Below are positions 23,190 to 35,209 of a stretch of 64,000 bases of DNA, one piece after another (the first letter of the stretch is position 1; each line of letters starts with the position of its first letter). Made by a program: the position numbers and the translations under genes. Location of the stretch: NCBI GenBank assembly GCA_021229015.1, contig CM037777.1:68424840-68488839 (forward strand), written 5' to 3'. The stretch is from Solen grandis. Taxonomy: Eukaryota; Mollusca; Bivalvia; Adapedonta; Solenidae. The notes under the pieces are model-generated. The model was not told the origin of the DNA, made no database searches, and saw only the letters and a program-made list of their open reading frames with translations.

Positions 23190-25140
23190 AGGACTTTCTG
23201 CCCTTTCGGCAGAAAGTCCTATTGGGTTTGTACTGTTTTTTTATTAGGACTTTCTGCCTTTCGGCAGAAAGTCCTATTGGGTTTGTTATGTTTTTTTATT
23301 CTTCTTATTCTTTTTTTCTTCCAAACTTAGCGTTAATTTAAGCATGTTGCAATGGTCCCAGGGCCATGAAATTTTTATGGCATATACTTGATGCGATGAA
23401 ATTTTGATTTTTATCATTTTCATATGCCTATGACGTCATATGACGTCATACTTGAATTTGACAACAAAAGTTTGTACGCGGTCTACAGCCATTGTTTGTG
23501 AACCGATTTTCATCAAATTTTCAACAGTATTGTGTATATTAAGTTCTAGTTGTGCATCCCGGTGTCCGTTTTTCAAAATTTGAAAAGTCCATGGTTCTAT
23601 AGCGAATCCAAGATTCGAACCAAGGTCGTAAATTTTTTTAAATGCTTATAAAATCTGCCCTATTTAAGATAGAAAGTTGATATTTAGTTAGTATATAGGT
23701 CTCTAGAAGTTTTAAAAATTTTGTGAAAATAAATGTCATATGACGTCACGTGACATCATTATATGATATTGTATTTCAAATATTAACAAGAATATTTCTA
23801 TGTGTTGAAATTGTCGAAGGGCAATGAAAATTTAATGACACATGCTTCAAACGCTGAAATTTTGATTTCTATGATTTTCATATGCCTATGACGTCATATG
23901 ACGTCACACTTGAAATATGCAACAAAAGTTTGTACACGGTCTACAGCCATTGTTTATGAACCGATTTTTATTAAATTTTCACAGATTGTGTATATTAAGT
24001 TCTAGTTGTGCATCCCGATGTTCGTTTTTCAAAATTCGAAAAGTCCAAGGTTCTATAGCGATTCCAAGATTCGAACAAGGTCGTAAATTTTCAAATTCTT
24101 ATAAAATTGGTCCTATTTGAGATAGAAAGATGATATTAGGTCAGTATATAGGTCTCTGGGAGTCTTAAACATTTTGTGAAAATAAACGTCATATGACGTC
24201 ACGTGACGTCATTATATAATAATGAATTTCTAATTCTAACAAGATTATTTCTATATGCTGAAATTTTCGAAGGGCAATGAAAATTCAATGCTGCATGCTT
24301 CAGATGCTGAAATTTCGATTTCAATGATTTTCAGACGCCTATGACGTCATATGACGTCACATTTGAAATTGACTACGAAAGTTTGTTACACGGTCCAGAG
24401 CCATTATTAATGGGCCGATTTTCATCAAATTTTCACAGAATGTGTATATTAAGTTCTAGTTGTGTATCCCGGTTGTCCGTTTTTCAAAATTCGAAAAGTC
24501 CATGGTTCTATAGCGAATTCAAGATTCGAACCAAGGTCGTAAATTTTTAAATGCTTATAAAATCGGTCCTTTTTGAGATAAAAAAGGATATTTGGTCAGT
24601 ATATAGGTCTCTAGAAGGTTTTAAACATTTTGTGAAAATAAACGTCATATGACGTCACGTGACGTCATTATATGATAATGTATTTCTAATATTAACAAGA
24701 GTATTTCTATATGTTGAAATGTCGAAGGGCAATGAAAATTTAAGGACAAATGATTGAGACGCTGAAATTTCGATTTCAATGATATTCAGAAGCCTATGAT
24801 GTCATATAACGTCACATTTGAAATTGACTACGAAACTTTGTACACGGTCCAGAGCCATTATTAATAGGCCGATTTTCATCAAATTTTCACAGAATGTGTA
24901 TATTACGTTGTTATTGTGTACACTGGTTTCCGTTTTTCAAAATTCAAAAAGTCCAAGCATCTATGGCGGATCCAAGATTCGAACCAAGGACGTCAATTTT
25001 TAATGCTTATAAAAACTGTCCTATTCGAGATAGAAAGTTGAAATTTTGTCAGTAAGTAGGTCTCTGGGTGTCTAACAATCATGTGAAAATAAACGTCATA
25101 TGACGTCACGTGACGTCATTTTACATATATTTATTATTAT
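23190..25140 (+). mobile_element. HINE-1 element, class C array with doubled 5' end and no own 3' end
   Basis: Two 5' hairpins lie in tandem, at 23190-23220 (CCCTTTCGG loop region) and 23246-23274, each followed by ATTGGGTTTGT. Four class C monomers follow (blocks near 23484, 23936, 24395 and 24853). They form their own subgroup: opening doublet 'tatgacgtcatatgacgtca' and closing 'catatgacgtcacgtgacgt'. The array stops at a (TTA)n tract near 25130 and passes directly into a class B array, so its 3' terminus has been lost or replaced. Confidence 0.75.
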
Positions 25141-27197
25141 TATTCTTTCTTTCTTCCTAACTAAACGATTATTTTTCTATGTTGCAATAATCCTAGGATG
25201 ATGAAATTTTTATGGCTTATTAGTCACGTGAGGAAATTTTTATTTCTATGAATTTTTTTTATGTTGCAATATCCTAGGAGATGAAATTTTTATAGCTTTT
25301 TAGTCACGTGAGGAAATTTTGATTTCAATGATTTTCAGCACCCTATTACGTCACATGACGTCACAGCTAAAAATAGTGAAAAATGGTGTTCGCGCTCTAC
25401 AGCCGTCATTTATGGTCGGATTTCCTTCAAATTTTCACAGATGGTACATCTTCAAACCAAGGTGTGCATATCCTGCCAGCTAATTGAAATTCCGAAAGAC
25501 CGAAATTCTGTGGCTGAAATAAGATTCGAACATAGGACCGAAAAATTTCCTTTTAAGGATTAAAGAGCTTCAGGATGAGATAGAAAGTTTTAAACTTACA
25601 GAGTTTGCAGTTCTGCAGAATTTCTACATAAATTTTGAGTCGTGACGTCATATGACGTCATGTGACGTCATAAGCATACTTCTTAATTTTCATTTTAGAG
25701 CAATAATTTCGACATGATGCCAGTTGTTCAGAATATTGAAAATTTTTAGAGTTATGACAGTAATGTATGCGCTTTTGAACAAAGGCATCTTCAGCACCCT
25801 ATGACGTCATGTGACGTCAGAGCTAAAATAGTGAAACATGGTGTTCGCGCTCTGCAGCCGTCATTTATGGTCGGATTTTCTTCAATTTTTCACAGATGGT
25901 ACATCTTGAAACTAAGGTGTGCATATCCTGTCAGCTAACCGAAATTCCGAAAGACCGGAGTTCTGTGGCTGAAACAAAATTCGAACATAGGACCGAAATT
26001 TCATTTTAGGATTAAAGAGCTTCAGGATGAGATAGAAAGTTGAAACTTACAGAGTTTGCAGTTCTGCAGAATATCTACATATCTTTTTAGTCGTGACGTC
26101 ATATAACGCCATGTGACGTCATAAGCATACATCTTAATTTTCATTTTAGGGCAATGATTTCGACATGAAGCCAGTTGTTCAGAATAATGAAAATTTCAGA
26201 GTTATGACAGTAATGTATGCGCTTTTGAACAAAAGAATTTGCAGCACCCTATGACGTCATGTGACGTCAGAGCTAAAAATAGTGAAAGATGGTGTTCGCG
26301 CTCTACAGCGGCCATTTATTGTCAGATTTTCTTCAAATTTTCACAGATGGTACAGCTTGAAACTAAGGTGTGCATATCTTGTCAGCTAACCGAAAATCCG
26401 AAGTTCTGTGGCTGAAATAAGATTCGAACATAGGACCAAAAATTTCATTTTAGGATGAAAGAGCTTCAGGATGAGATAGAAAGTTGAAACTTACACAGTT
26501 TGCAGTTCTGCAGCATTTCTACAAATATTTTGAATCGTGACGTCATAGGACGTCATAAGCATACACTTAATTTTAATTTGGGGCAATGATTTCGACATGA
26601 TGCCCAGTTGTTCAGAATAATGAAAATTTCAGAGTTATTGCAGCAAATCATGCGCTTTTGAGCAACAGCATTTTCAGCACCCAATGACGTCACGTGACGT
26701 CAGAGCTAAAAAATAGTGAAAAATGGTGTTCGCGCTCTACAGCCGCCATTTATGATCAAATTTTCTTCAAATTTTTACAGATGGTACATCTTAAAACTAA
26801 GGTGTGAATATTTTGTCAGCTAACCTTAATTCCGAAAAACCGAAATATTGTGGCTGAAGTAAGATTCGAACATAGGACCAAAATTTCATTTTAGGGTTAA
26901 AGAACTTCGGGATGAGATAGAAAGTTGAAACTTACACAGTTTGCATTTTCTGCATAATTTCTTAATATATTTTGAGTCGTGACGTCCATATGACGTCATA
27001 AGCATACTACTACTACTACTACTTATTTTTTTCCTCGTAACTAAACGCTTATTTTTACCGGATTATAATGTCAATTGTTCAGCATGAACATGAAATACTA
27101 CCAGAGGTGAGTCATACATGAAACTTCTATCGCCTGCTTTTTGCATTAACACAGGTTGCAGAAAATCCAATCATTCGTTTAGACGAATGACATCTAG
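25141..27197 (+). mobile_element. HINE-1 element, class B array, 5' end lost
   Basis: The leader 'tcttcctaactaaacgatta' and a partial duplication of the leader (25180-25330) are followed by four class B monomers (blocks near 25399, 25855, 26308 and 26740). After a short ACT repeat (27008-27023), the 3' module with 'ctaccagaggtgagtcat' leads to GCAGAAAATCCAAT, the hairpin TCATTCGT-TTAG-ACGAATGA and CTAG at 27194-27197. With 23190-25140 this may be one composite element whose 5' half is class C and 3' half class B. Confidence 0.72.
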
Positions 27198-30100
27198 TTT
27201 TTCTTTTTTCTTCCTCTTATATTTGCGTTTAATTTCGATGAGTTGCCATTGGCCCAGAACAATGAAAATTTTATGGCATATATTTCAAACGATGAGCTTT
27301 CGGATGCAATGAATTTCATATTAATATGACGTCATATAACGTCAGATTTGACGTCAGGTGAAAAAGTTTGTACGCGGTCTACAGCCATTATTTCTGGACC
27401 GATTTTCATCAAAATTTCACAAAATGTGTATGTTAGGCTTTAGTTGTAAATCCCGTGTTCTTTTTTCAAAATTCGAAAAGGCAATGGTTCTATGGCGAAT
27501 CCAAGATTCGAACCAATGACGTCAAATTTCAAATGCGTATAAAATCGCTTCCATATGAGCTAGAAAGATGATATTTCGACAGAATATAAGTCTCTAGGAT
27601 TTATTTACATTCTCAGAAGATAAACGTCAAATGACGTCATATGACGTCATGAGGTGAAAAGAATATTCTAATTTTTTCGTGTTAATTTTTATTTGTTGAA
27701 AACGTCCGAGCACCTTGAAAATTTAATACCATATGCTTCAGGTAGAACATTTTGTATTTCAATAATTTTTATTTGACTATGACGTGTTTTGACGTCAAAC
27801 TTGACGTCGTCTTAAAATATTTGTACGCGGTCTACAGCCATTATTTCTGGACCGACTTTAATCAAAATTTCACAGAATATGTATGTTAGGCTCTAGTTGT
27901 GCATCCCGGTGTCCGTTTTTTCAAAATCCGTAAAGGCAGTGGTTTTATGGCGAATCCAAGATTCGAACCATTGACTTCAAATTTCATATATGTATAAAAT
28001 CGCTCACAGATGAGTTAGAAAGATAATATTTAGATAGAATATAAGTCTCTAGGATTTATTTACATTTCAAAAGACGACATGATGTGAAAAGTAATTTCTA
28101 ATTTTTACGTGTTAATTTTTATATGTTGAAAACGTCCGAGCACCTTGAAAATTAAATACCGTATGCTTCAGATAAATAATTTTGCATATCAATCATTTTC
28201 TTTTGTCTATGACGTGTTATGACGTCAAATTTGACGTCGTCTTAATATATTTGTACGCGGTCTACATCCATTATTTCTGGACCGATTTTCGTCAAAATAT
28301 CACAGAATGTGTATGTTAGACTCTAGTTTATCCCGGTTCCGTTTTTCAATATTCGAAAAGGCAATGGTTCTATGGCGAATCCAAGATTCGAACCATTGAC
28401 GTCAAATTTTAAATGCGTATAAAATCGCGTACAGATGAGCTAGAAAGATGATATTTAAACAGAATATCTAGGATTAATTTACATTCTCAAAAGGAAAACT
28501 TTTTAGTGTTAATTTTTATATGCTGAAAACGTCCGAGCACCTTGAAAATTTAATAGCAAATGCTTCAGATAGAACATTTTGCATTTCAATAATTTTCATT
28601 TGACTATGACGTGTTTTGACGTCAAACTTGACGTCGTCTTAAAATATTTGTACGCGGTCTACAGCCATTATTTCTGGGTCGATTTCCATCAAAATTCACA
28701 GAATATGTGTATGTTACACTCAAGTTTTGCATCCAGGTGTCCGTTTTTCCAAATTCGCAAAGGCAAAGATTTTATGGCGAATCCTAGTTTCGAACCATTG
28801 ACGTCAAATTTCAAAATTTCAAATGAGTATAAAATCGCTTCCTGATGAGTTAGAAAGCTGATATTTACACAGATTATACGTCTCTAAGTGTCTTTTACAT
28901 TCATGTGGCGTCTTAAGGTCAAAAAGAATTTCTTAGATCTATGCCTAAATTTATATATGTTGTAAAGTTTCCAGGACCATGGAAATGTAATTACATATGC
29001 TTCAAACCATGTGCTTTGAAATGCATTGAATTTCATATTCATGTGACGTTATATTACGTCATATTTGACGTCAGGACAGAAAAAATTTTATTAATATGTT
29101 AAATTTTATATTTATTAACTACAGCCAATATTTTTTGACCGATTTTCATCAAAATTTCACAGAAGTACATGTTGCGTTTAGTTGTGCATCCGGTGTCCGT
29201 TTGTCCAAATTCGAAAAGTCAAAGGTTATATGGCAAATCCAAGATTCGAACCATTGACATCAAATTTTAAATACGCATAACATCGCTTCCTGGTATATTA
29301 TAAAGCTGATATTTGAACTGAAAATTAATCTTTATGACTTCTTTTTATTCTGTACGACAGAACGTCATTTAACGTCATATGACGTCATAAGGTAAAAAAA
29401 AGAATTTCTAATATCTATGCGTTTATTTCTATATGTTGCAAAAGTCCCAGGGGCATGAAAAATTAATGGCGCATATTTCAGATACTGTATATTTCATTTC
29501 ATTGATTGTCTTATGCCTATAATGCCATATAACGTCAAACATGACGTTGTCTACGAAAGATTTTTCACGGTCTACAGACATTTTTTTCGGACTGTTTTTT
29601 ATTCAATTTTCACAGAATGTGTAGGTTTCGTTATAATTATGCAGCCAGGTGTCCGTCTTTCCATATTCATAAAGGCAAAGGTTCTATTGCGAATCCAATA
29701 TTCGAACCATTGACGTTTAATTTCAAATACGCATAACATCGCTTCCAGATGAGTTAGAAAGCTGAAATTTTGACTGAATATAAGTCTCTACGTATGATTT
29801 TACTTATAAGAAGATGAGCGTCATATGACGTCATCCGGTCCAAAATTTTTTTTTCTACGCGTATTTTTTCATATATTGCAAAGGTCCCAGGACCATGAAA
29901 ATTTAAAGGCATATACCTCAGATATTGACATTTATATTTCAATGGTTATTCTATGCCTATGACGTTATATGACGTCAAACGTTACATTGTGTATAAAAGG
30001 TTGTACGCAATCTACAGCCAGTATTTCTGGACCAATTTTCATCAAGTTTTCACAGAGTGTATATTTTACATTTTAGTTCAATGGTTCTATGGCGAATCCA

Positions 30101-31389
30101 AGATTCGAACCATTCACGTCAAATTTCAAATATGTATAAAATCGCTACCAGATGAGTTAAAAAGCTGATTCTTACACAAAATATAGTATCTAAGACTTCT
30201 TTCTATTCTGTAAGAAGGAACGTCATTTGACGTCATTAGGTCAAAATATTTTTTTTATCCACGGGTTAATATCTATATGTTGCAAGGATCCCAGGGAAAT
30301 GAAAAATTAATGGCATATATTTAAGATAATTTATATTTCATATCATTGATTTTCTTATGCCCATGACGTCATATAACGCCAAACTTGACGTTGTCTACAA
30401 AAGATATTACGCAGTCTACAGCCATTATATTTGGACCGAAGTTCATCAAAATTTCACAGAATGTGTATGTTACGTTCTAGTTTTGCATCCCAGTGTCCGT
30501 TTTTCCATATTTATAAAGGCAAAGGTTCGTTGGCGAATCCAATATTCGAACCATTGACGTCAAATTTCAAATACACATAACATTGCTTCCAGGTGAGTTA
30601 GAAGGCTGATATTTGGACTGAATATAAGTCAGTACGTATTCTTTGCATTTGATAGGATGAACGTCATATGTTGTCATGTGACGTTACAAGTCTTAAACAC
30701 TTTTTGTACTGAAATTAAACAGGTTTTACGGCCTGTAGTCCTTATTTTTTGTTTAATTTGCATGCAATTTTGAATGAAGGGTGCTGCATTAGATCCTATG
30801 GCGCAATATTACTTCCGTTTCCAGAAAAAAAGCAACGGTCAAGGTCATAGGTCAATTAGCGTTTTTTTCTTTGGCCTTAAATATCTCTAACACGATAATA
30901 TTCTATCGAGATGCTGTACATATAATTTGTAGTGCTTTGAAAGACATTTCAGCTTTTGATGATCGGGGTTGAATCAGTTGAATTATGGCTGAAAAACAAA
31001 AATTCTCTTATCCCAGTGCGCTTAACAGTTTATATCTCCAATATGTTTGATTTCGAAAATATGAATAATTTTATATTATATTATTTGTAGGGCGATGTTT
31101 GGTCGTTCTTTTGATGCTTCAAGTTTTACGATTGACCTAAAAATCATGGAGTAATGCAAATAATATTTGTGTATGTTACTTTATGATAGACCCAAACCTA
31201 TTGCAATCGGATTGAATGGATATTCAAGACATTCTTTTGGTAACTAGATTACTGAAATTGGTCAACTTGTAAGAAAATTATGTCCAAATAAGAATTGCTG
31301 TTAGTTAATTTTGACATGCGATATAAAGCTCTTACGTTTGACAAAGCTAGCAGAAAGCCCTATAATTCGTATCAACGAATGAAATCTAT
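27198..31389 (+). mobile_element. HINE-1 element, class C array of eight monomers with long 3' region
   Basis: This is the longest array: eight class C monomers (blocks near 27375, 27835, 28260, 28663, 29119, 29570, 30013 and 30420), increasingly diverged to the right. From about 30690 the long 3' region follows, sharing 'ttcttttgatgcttaaagtt'-like and 'aatttgtagtgcttagaaag'-like phrases with 9400-9850. It ends in GCAGAAAGCCCTAT, the hairpin (TTCGT-ATCA-ACGAA core) and CTAT at 31386-31389 in place of CTAG. The changed terminal tetranucleotide suggests an immobile copy. Confidence 0.75.
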
Positions 31390-33065
31390 TGTTTATTTCT
31401 GTTTTGTAAATTATGTCTCCGTCAATAAATAAAATATGAATTGAATTGAAATTAACAAAATGTTGTTATTATTAATAAAGAATCAACATACGGTAAATTA
31501 ATCAATTTATATATTTTTGTCTCAAATCGTTCTTGTTTATTTCATCAGCTGACTGATCGAAAAGAATGCTGAGAGAGAGAGAGAAAGAGAGGTGGAGGTG
31601 TTCGGTACACTATCCCTGACATACTGATATTCTTCTATAACTACACCACTTGAAGTGCGCATGTGTGATTTTTTCACTGCAAGCAGAAGGCGTGGATTAA
31701 TCGGATTTTGTTTATTATTGCAAAAGTTTGATTTCTTTTAAAATTTAGTGTTTATTGAATGTTTTTGATACAAAACAATTGTAAGCTCCAATTTATTCAG
31801 TCTTAGGCAACGTGAAATGCGTATCATGTGTTATTAACGAAAGGAATATCAAGTCACTGATTCTGATCTCCACTCAGTTTTAGGTGGTTTTGACATGAGG
31901 CACAGAGGGGGTGACAACCTGTACCTAAAAAAAGCATGTCGCACCGAGCGGCTCATGTTTGGACTAATACATGTACTAGAACCACTGTATAGACTGAGCA
32001 AATAAATCGATGCGTACAAACACAGGGTAGCTTAATATGTCAATAAACAATGAATGGACTTCGCAAAGCTAGACGGCAGACAGTAACGGGCATTATTCAT
32101 ATCGGGGCAATGTATTCACATATTGTGTGCATATTTGTTTCCAGGGACTTCAATGGAGACAGGTTATAAACGCAATAAAGGCGTTATTGATAAAAATTCT
32201 CGCCAGTGGTAAAACAAATTATGCAATCAATTTCAATTATGCACACACAAGTATTTGCAACGTGCAAGGACACATAAATAGAAATGACAGGAAATTTACC
32301 TGTACCCGAGTATTTTGTATGACATGACATAATATATAGTCTTATTATTGAATAAATTGGATATAAAGTACTATTGGGGATATCATTTACTTTAACTTGT
32401 TAACTTATTTATTTTACCTCGATCGGGAAGCAAGTTTCTTATACTAACCCCTCTCGACATTTCCTGGGTTGGACCAATACTTTGCGTTTGTGAAGGTCAT
32501 GACAACTTTTGTCCAAACGGTGTTCGAAAGAAACCAAAACATTCATGATCACATTCGAGCACATTACCATTGCACTCACTGCATCCACTTTTAATGGAAC
32601 AAAAAGAATGTGCAAATAAAATAAACTATTTTACCCAAAGTATTGAATTATCATTAATATAGAAGCAGCATCAAGATAACAACCACAGGACACAATGCAT
32701 TATTTTACAGATAAACTTTTATCAGGGGATTGGATTAAAATTGGTTATAAGGTTTGGTCATTATTATTATGGGTGTAATATTCAAATCCATTTAAAACAA
32801 GTCACTCTAAGTTATTGGAGATTCGTTAAAGGACAATCAGTTGCTAAGGGTCACGCCACGTGCAAAGCTTCCAACCGTAACTACAATTTAAGCTTTCAAA
32901 CAAAATTAGAGAAACAATTTTATACAAATTTAGCAGAAAAATTTAGCATAAATATATATGGACTTTGCACCGAGCTCAACCACCCCACATCGACTGACCT
33001 AAATAAAACAACAATCTTTTCACATTATCACATTTATTAAAGAATAGTACAACAAAATACAAATT
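31390..33065. other. Apparently unique AT-rich DNA, nothing recognised
   Basis: A short GA-rich simple repeat lies at about 31572-31593. Open frames up to about 99 codons are present, for example at 32741-33040. They show no recognisable domain and no splice context, so I do not call them. Confidence 0.5.
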
Positions 33066-33189
33066 CCTCACTCTTTCCCCCGGTTTGGCACTGATCGGGC
33101 TTGGTTCCCATACCCAACATGTTAGTCCACTTGACCAACCGGACACCGGACAAATTGTCGTATAGGGCGACCTCTACAGCAATCCGCAT

Positions 33190-33400
33190 AAGCCCCAAAA
33201 GGCTTCAACAAGAAATACGCCCCAAAAGGCTTCAACATAAAAATGCCCCAAAAGGCTTCAACATAAAAATGCCCCAAAAGGCTTAAAATTACAATATGCC
33301 CCAAAGGGCTCACAACTAAAAAATACCCTAAAATGATCAAATTACAATAATTGAAAACATGCCACAAAAGGCTTCAATAACTGCCACAAAAGGCTTCAAA
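33190..33400. repeat. About 25-bp tandem repeat next to the DIRS-type element
   Basis: The word 'gccccaaaaggcttcaa' or a close variant ('gccacaaaaggcttcaa') recurs about eight times, with 'cataaaaat' between copies. It lies beyond the SGNH end of the retroelement, where DIRS/Ngaro-type elements carry their terminal repeats, so it may be part of the element end. Confidence 0.7.
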
Positions 33401-33481
33401 TAGGTCTGTAACATTAATTACAAAATATTCTATATGAACAAATTCCAATGCATTCAAAATGACAATCGTGAGAACCATGTT

Positions 33482-33590
33482 AATATTTTGCTGTCTGCCA
33501 ATGGCACCAACTCTGGTCGATGACGATCGACCAAAGCTGGTGCCACCGCCAAAACGGGCCCGGAATCCCATTTTGGCACAGCAAAATATT
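33482..33590. repeat. Nested inverted repeat
   Basis: The outer arms AATATTTTGCTGT (33482-33494) and ACAGCAAAATATT (33578-33590) are perfect complements. The inner arms TGGCACCAACTCTGGTCGAT (about 33502-33521) and ATCGACCAAAGCTGGTGCCA pair over 20 bp with two mismatches around a short loop. It lies between the tandem repeats and the SGNH remnant, so it could be a terminal structure of the retroelement. Confidence 0.7.
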
Positions 33591-33649
33591 GAGATAAAAA
33601 TGGAGCGGTTTGCTGGATGGGAATGGGAACCACCATGCCCTGAAACAGT

Positions 33650-34240
33650 CTACTTATAACAAGTAGTAAGACCTGAACAAAATGCCTCCAACCCCAATGA
33701 TATCTGATTTATGAATATACAATTTCCCAAAAATGTCAAATGCACACCATCATGTGCATAGAGGTTATCTGATAATTCCATTAAATCTGTATGCCTTAAA
33801 TAAAACCCATTATTCCGTAAAATAGTTGCCGCTGCGTAACTATTCAAACGCTTGCGGGCGGTCTCCATGGCAACTTTATTGGTGGAATACCGCCACTTCC
33901 TTCTAGGGAGAAACTTCAGACCCAAATTATCCTAGCATTAAAATGCTCTGTAATAAATTTAACTAAACTGTCTAAAAAACACGCAAACGTTCAATTGGAA
34001 TCCGCCCAGATCATTACCCCCACAATGCAAACATAATAACATCTGGATCATCACCAACACCTTTTAAGGACCTGAGCTTATGGATGGCTTCCACTAGAGA
34101 CATTCCACTGTACCCCTGCCACCAAATATCCACCGAATCCAGCCCAAGGTTCAGGCACCTGAACGCTGCCGGGCAACAACAAAGGCGTGCTTCACAATTG
34201 AGGATCCCAGCAGCCAGACCTTTACCGCACCTACAATATC
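33650..34240 (-). pseudogene. SGNH-type hydrolase remnant of the DIRS-type element
   Basis: Three catalytic blocks can be read on the minus strand: 'KVWLLGSSIVKHAF' (nucleophile Ser, near 34180-34225), 'HCGGNDLG' (Asn block, near 34009-34025) and 'HDGVHLT' (Asp/His block, near 33740-33755). The intervening sequence contains stops and frame changes. Some Ngaro-like retroelements carry such a hydrolase after the recombinase; its job in the element is unknown. Confidence 0.7.
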
Positions 34241-34302
34241 TTTGCTGAAATTATACAAAGCCAGTTGTTTTTAAGATAATGATAGCAATAAATGCAAACA
34301 AA

Positions 34303-35200
34303 TTACATTATCGTAGGGAGAGTGTATACTGAATTTTGGCTTGACATATAACTTGTAAGCGTCTGATCGCCATCTGCTGCACGTTTAATTACCTCTACAG
34401 AACATCCTTTCATAGCAGCAGCTGTTGCTGCCCCCATCCGAAAGGAATGTGACAAATATTTACTGTAGTCTAAATGCAGCCTACCTAAAGAACGCTTTAA
34501 CAAGGCAGTAAATTGATACCGCGTAAGTGGGGTTTTATCTAAATGACAAAACAGTGGCCCATCACCAGCAGGACGCTGTTCAAGAAACCTCTGCATTGAA
34601 ATCACTGGGCATTGCTCTTATTGGTACGAATAAGTTTCAATTGTGAACCAAAGCCACACTGATCTGTTTTTGAATGTTAATCAAGATTGTAATGGCCCCA
34701 CCGTCCACCTCAAATGAAACATCTGACAAAAATAGGACATTAGACACATTGCCTTTTCTTACAAACTGCCAATTCACTTATACGAAGAAAAGCAAAAATG
34801 CGAGGCAAAATGCTGCTGTAAATAAACGTGTTCATAAGCATTGCTACAAACATTAGGCAACATCGACAAAACAGACTCTAGGAGCTCTACTGTTATTGGC
34901 AGTCGTGCTGGACAACGCCTGTCAGACCTCTGGAGGCCCTCTAAAGATTTCTGGAAAACATAATTGTTGGAAACATCTGCTACATTCTGACCTTGCAATG
35001 AAAACCAATCGCGTTTACGTACAGCCTAGCTGTATTATAAGCGTACCCCTGTAATGATAACCAAGCTATAAATAGAGAAATATTCCCAATGGTAGGAGGC
35101 CAGACCTTGGGAAAATTATATGCACCCCGAAACTTTCGAAACTGTCCAAACCATTGGCATATGCAATCTTGTATTCTCTGAGAGAGAAAAATTCAGTAGT
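34303..35200 (-). pseudogene. Tyrosine recombinase remnant of the DIRS-type element
   Basis: The best-preserved part (34303-34605) reads 'LSHSFRMGAATAAAMKGCSV' and then 'LTSYMSSQNSVY'. These contain the H-x-x-R motif and a downstream Tyr of the catalytic pocket of XerD-like recombinases. The usual 'G.W.S' segment before the Tyr is replaced by 'AADGDQT', consistent with decay. N-terminal parts ('FIAWLSLQGYAYNTARLYV') lie in other frames to about 35200. The family role is inserting the circular cDNA by site-specific recombination. Confidence 0.75.
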
Positions 35201-35209
35201 CTGTCAGAC

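Noticed and set aside
32741..33040. 99-codon open frame
   Set aside because: No recognisable domain, no splice signals of note and AT-rich composition like the surroundings.
33459..33659. Overlapping 60-66 codon frames on both strands
   Set aside because: They fall on the inverted repeat at 33482-33590, and the similar peptides on both strands reflect the palindrome.
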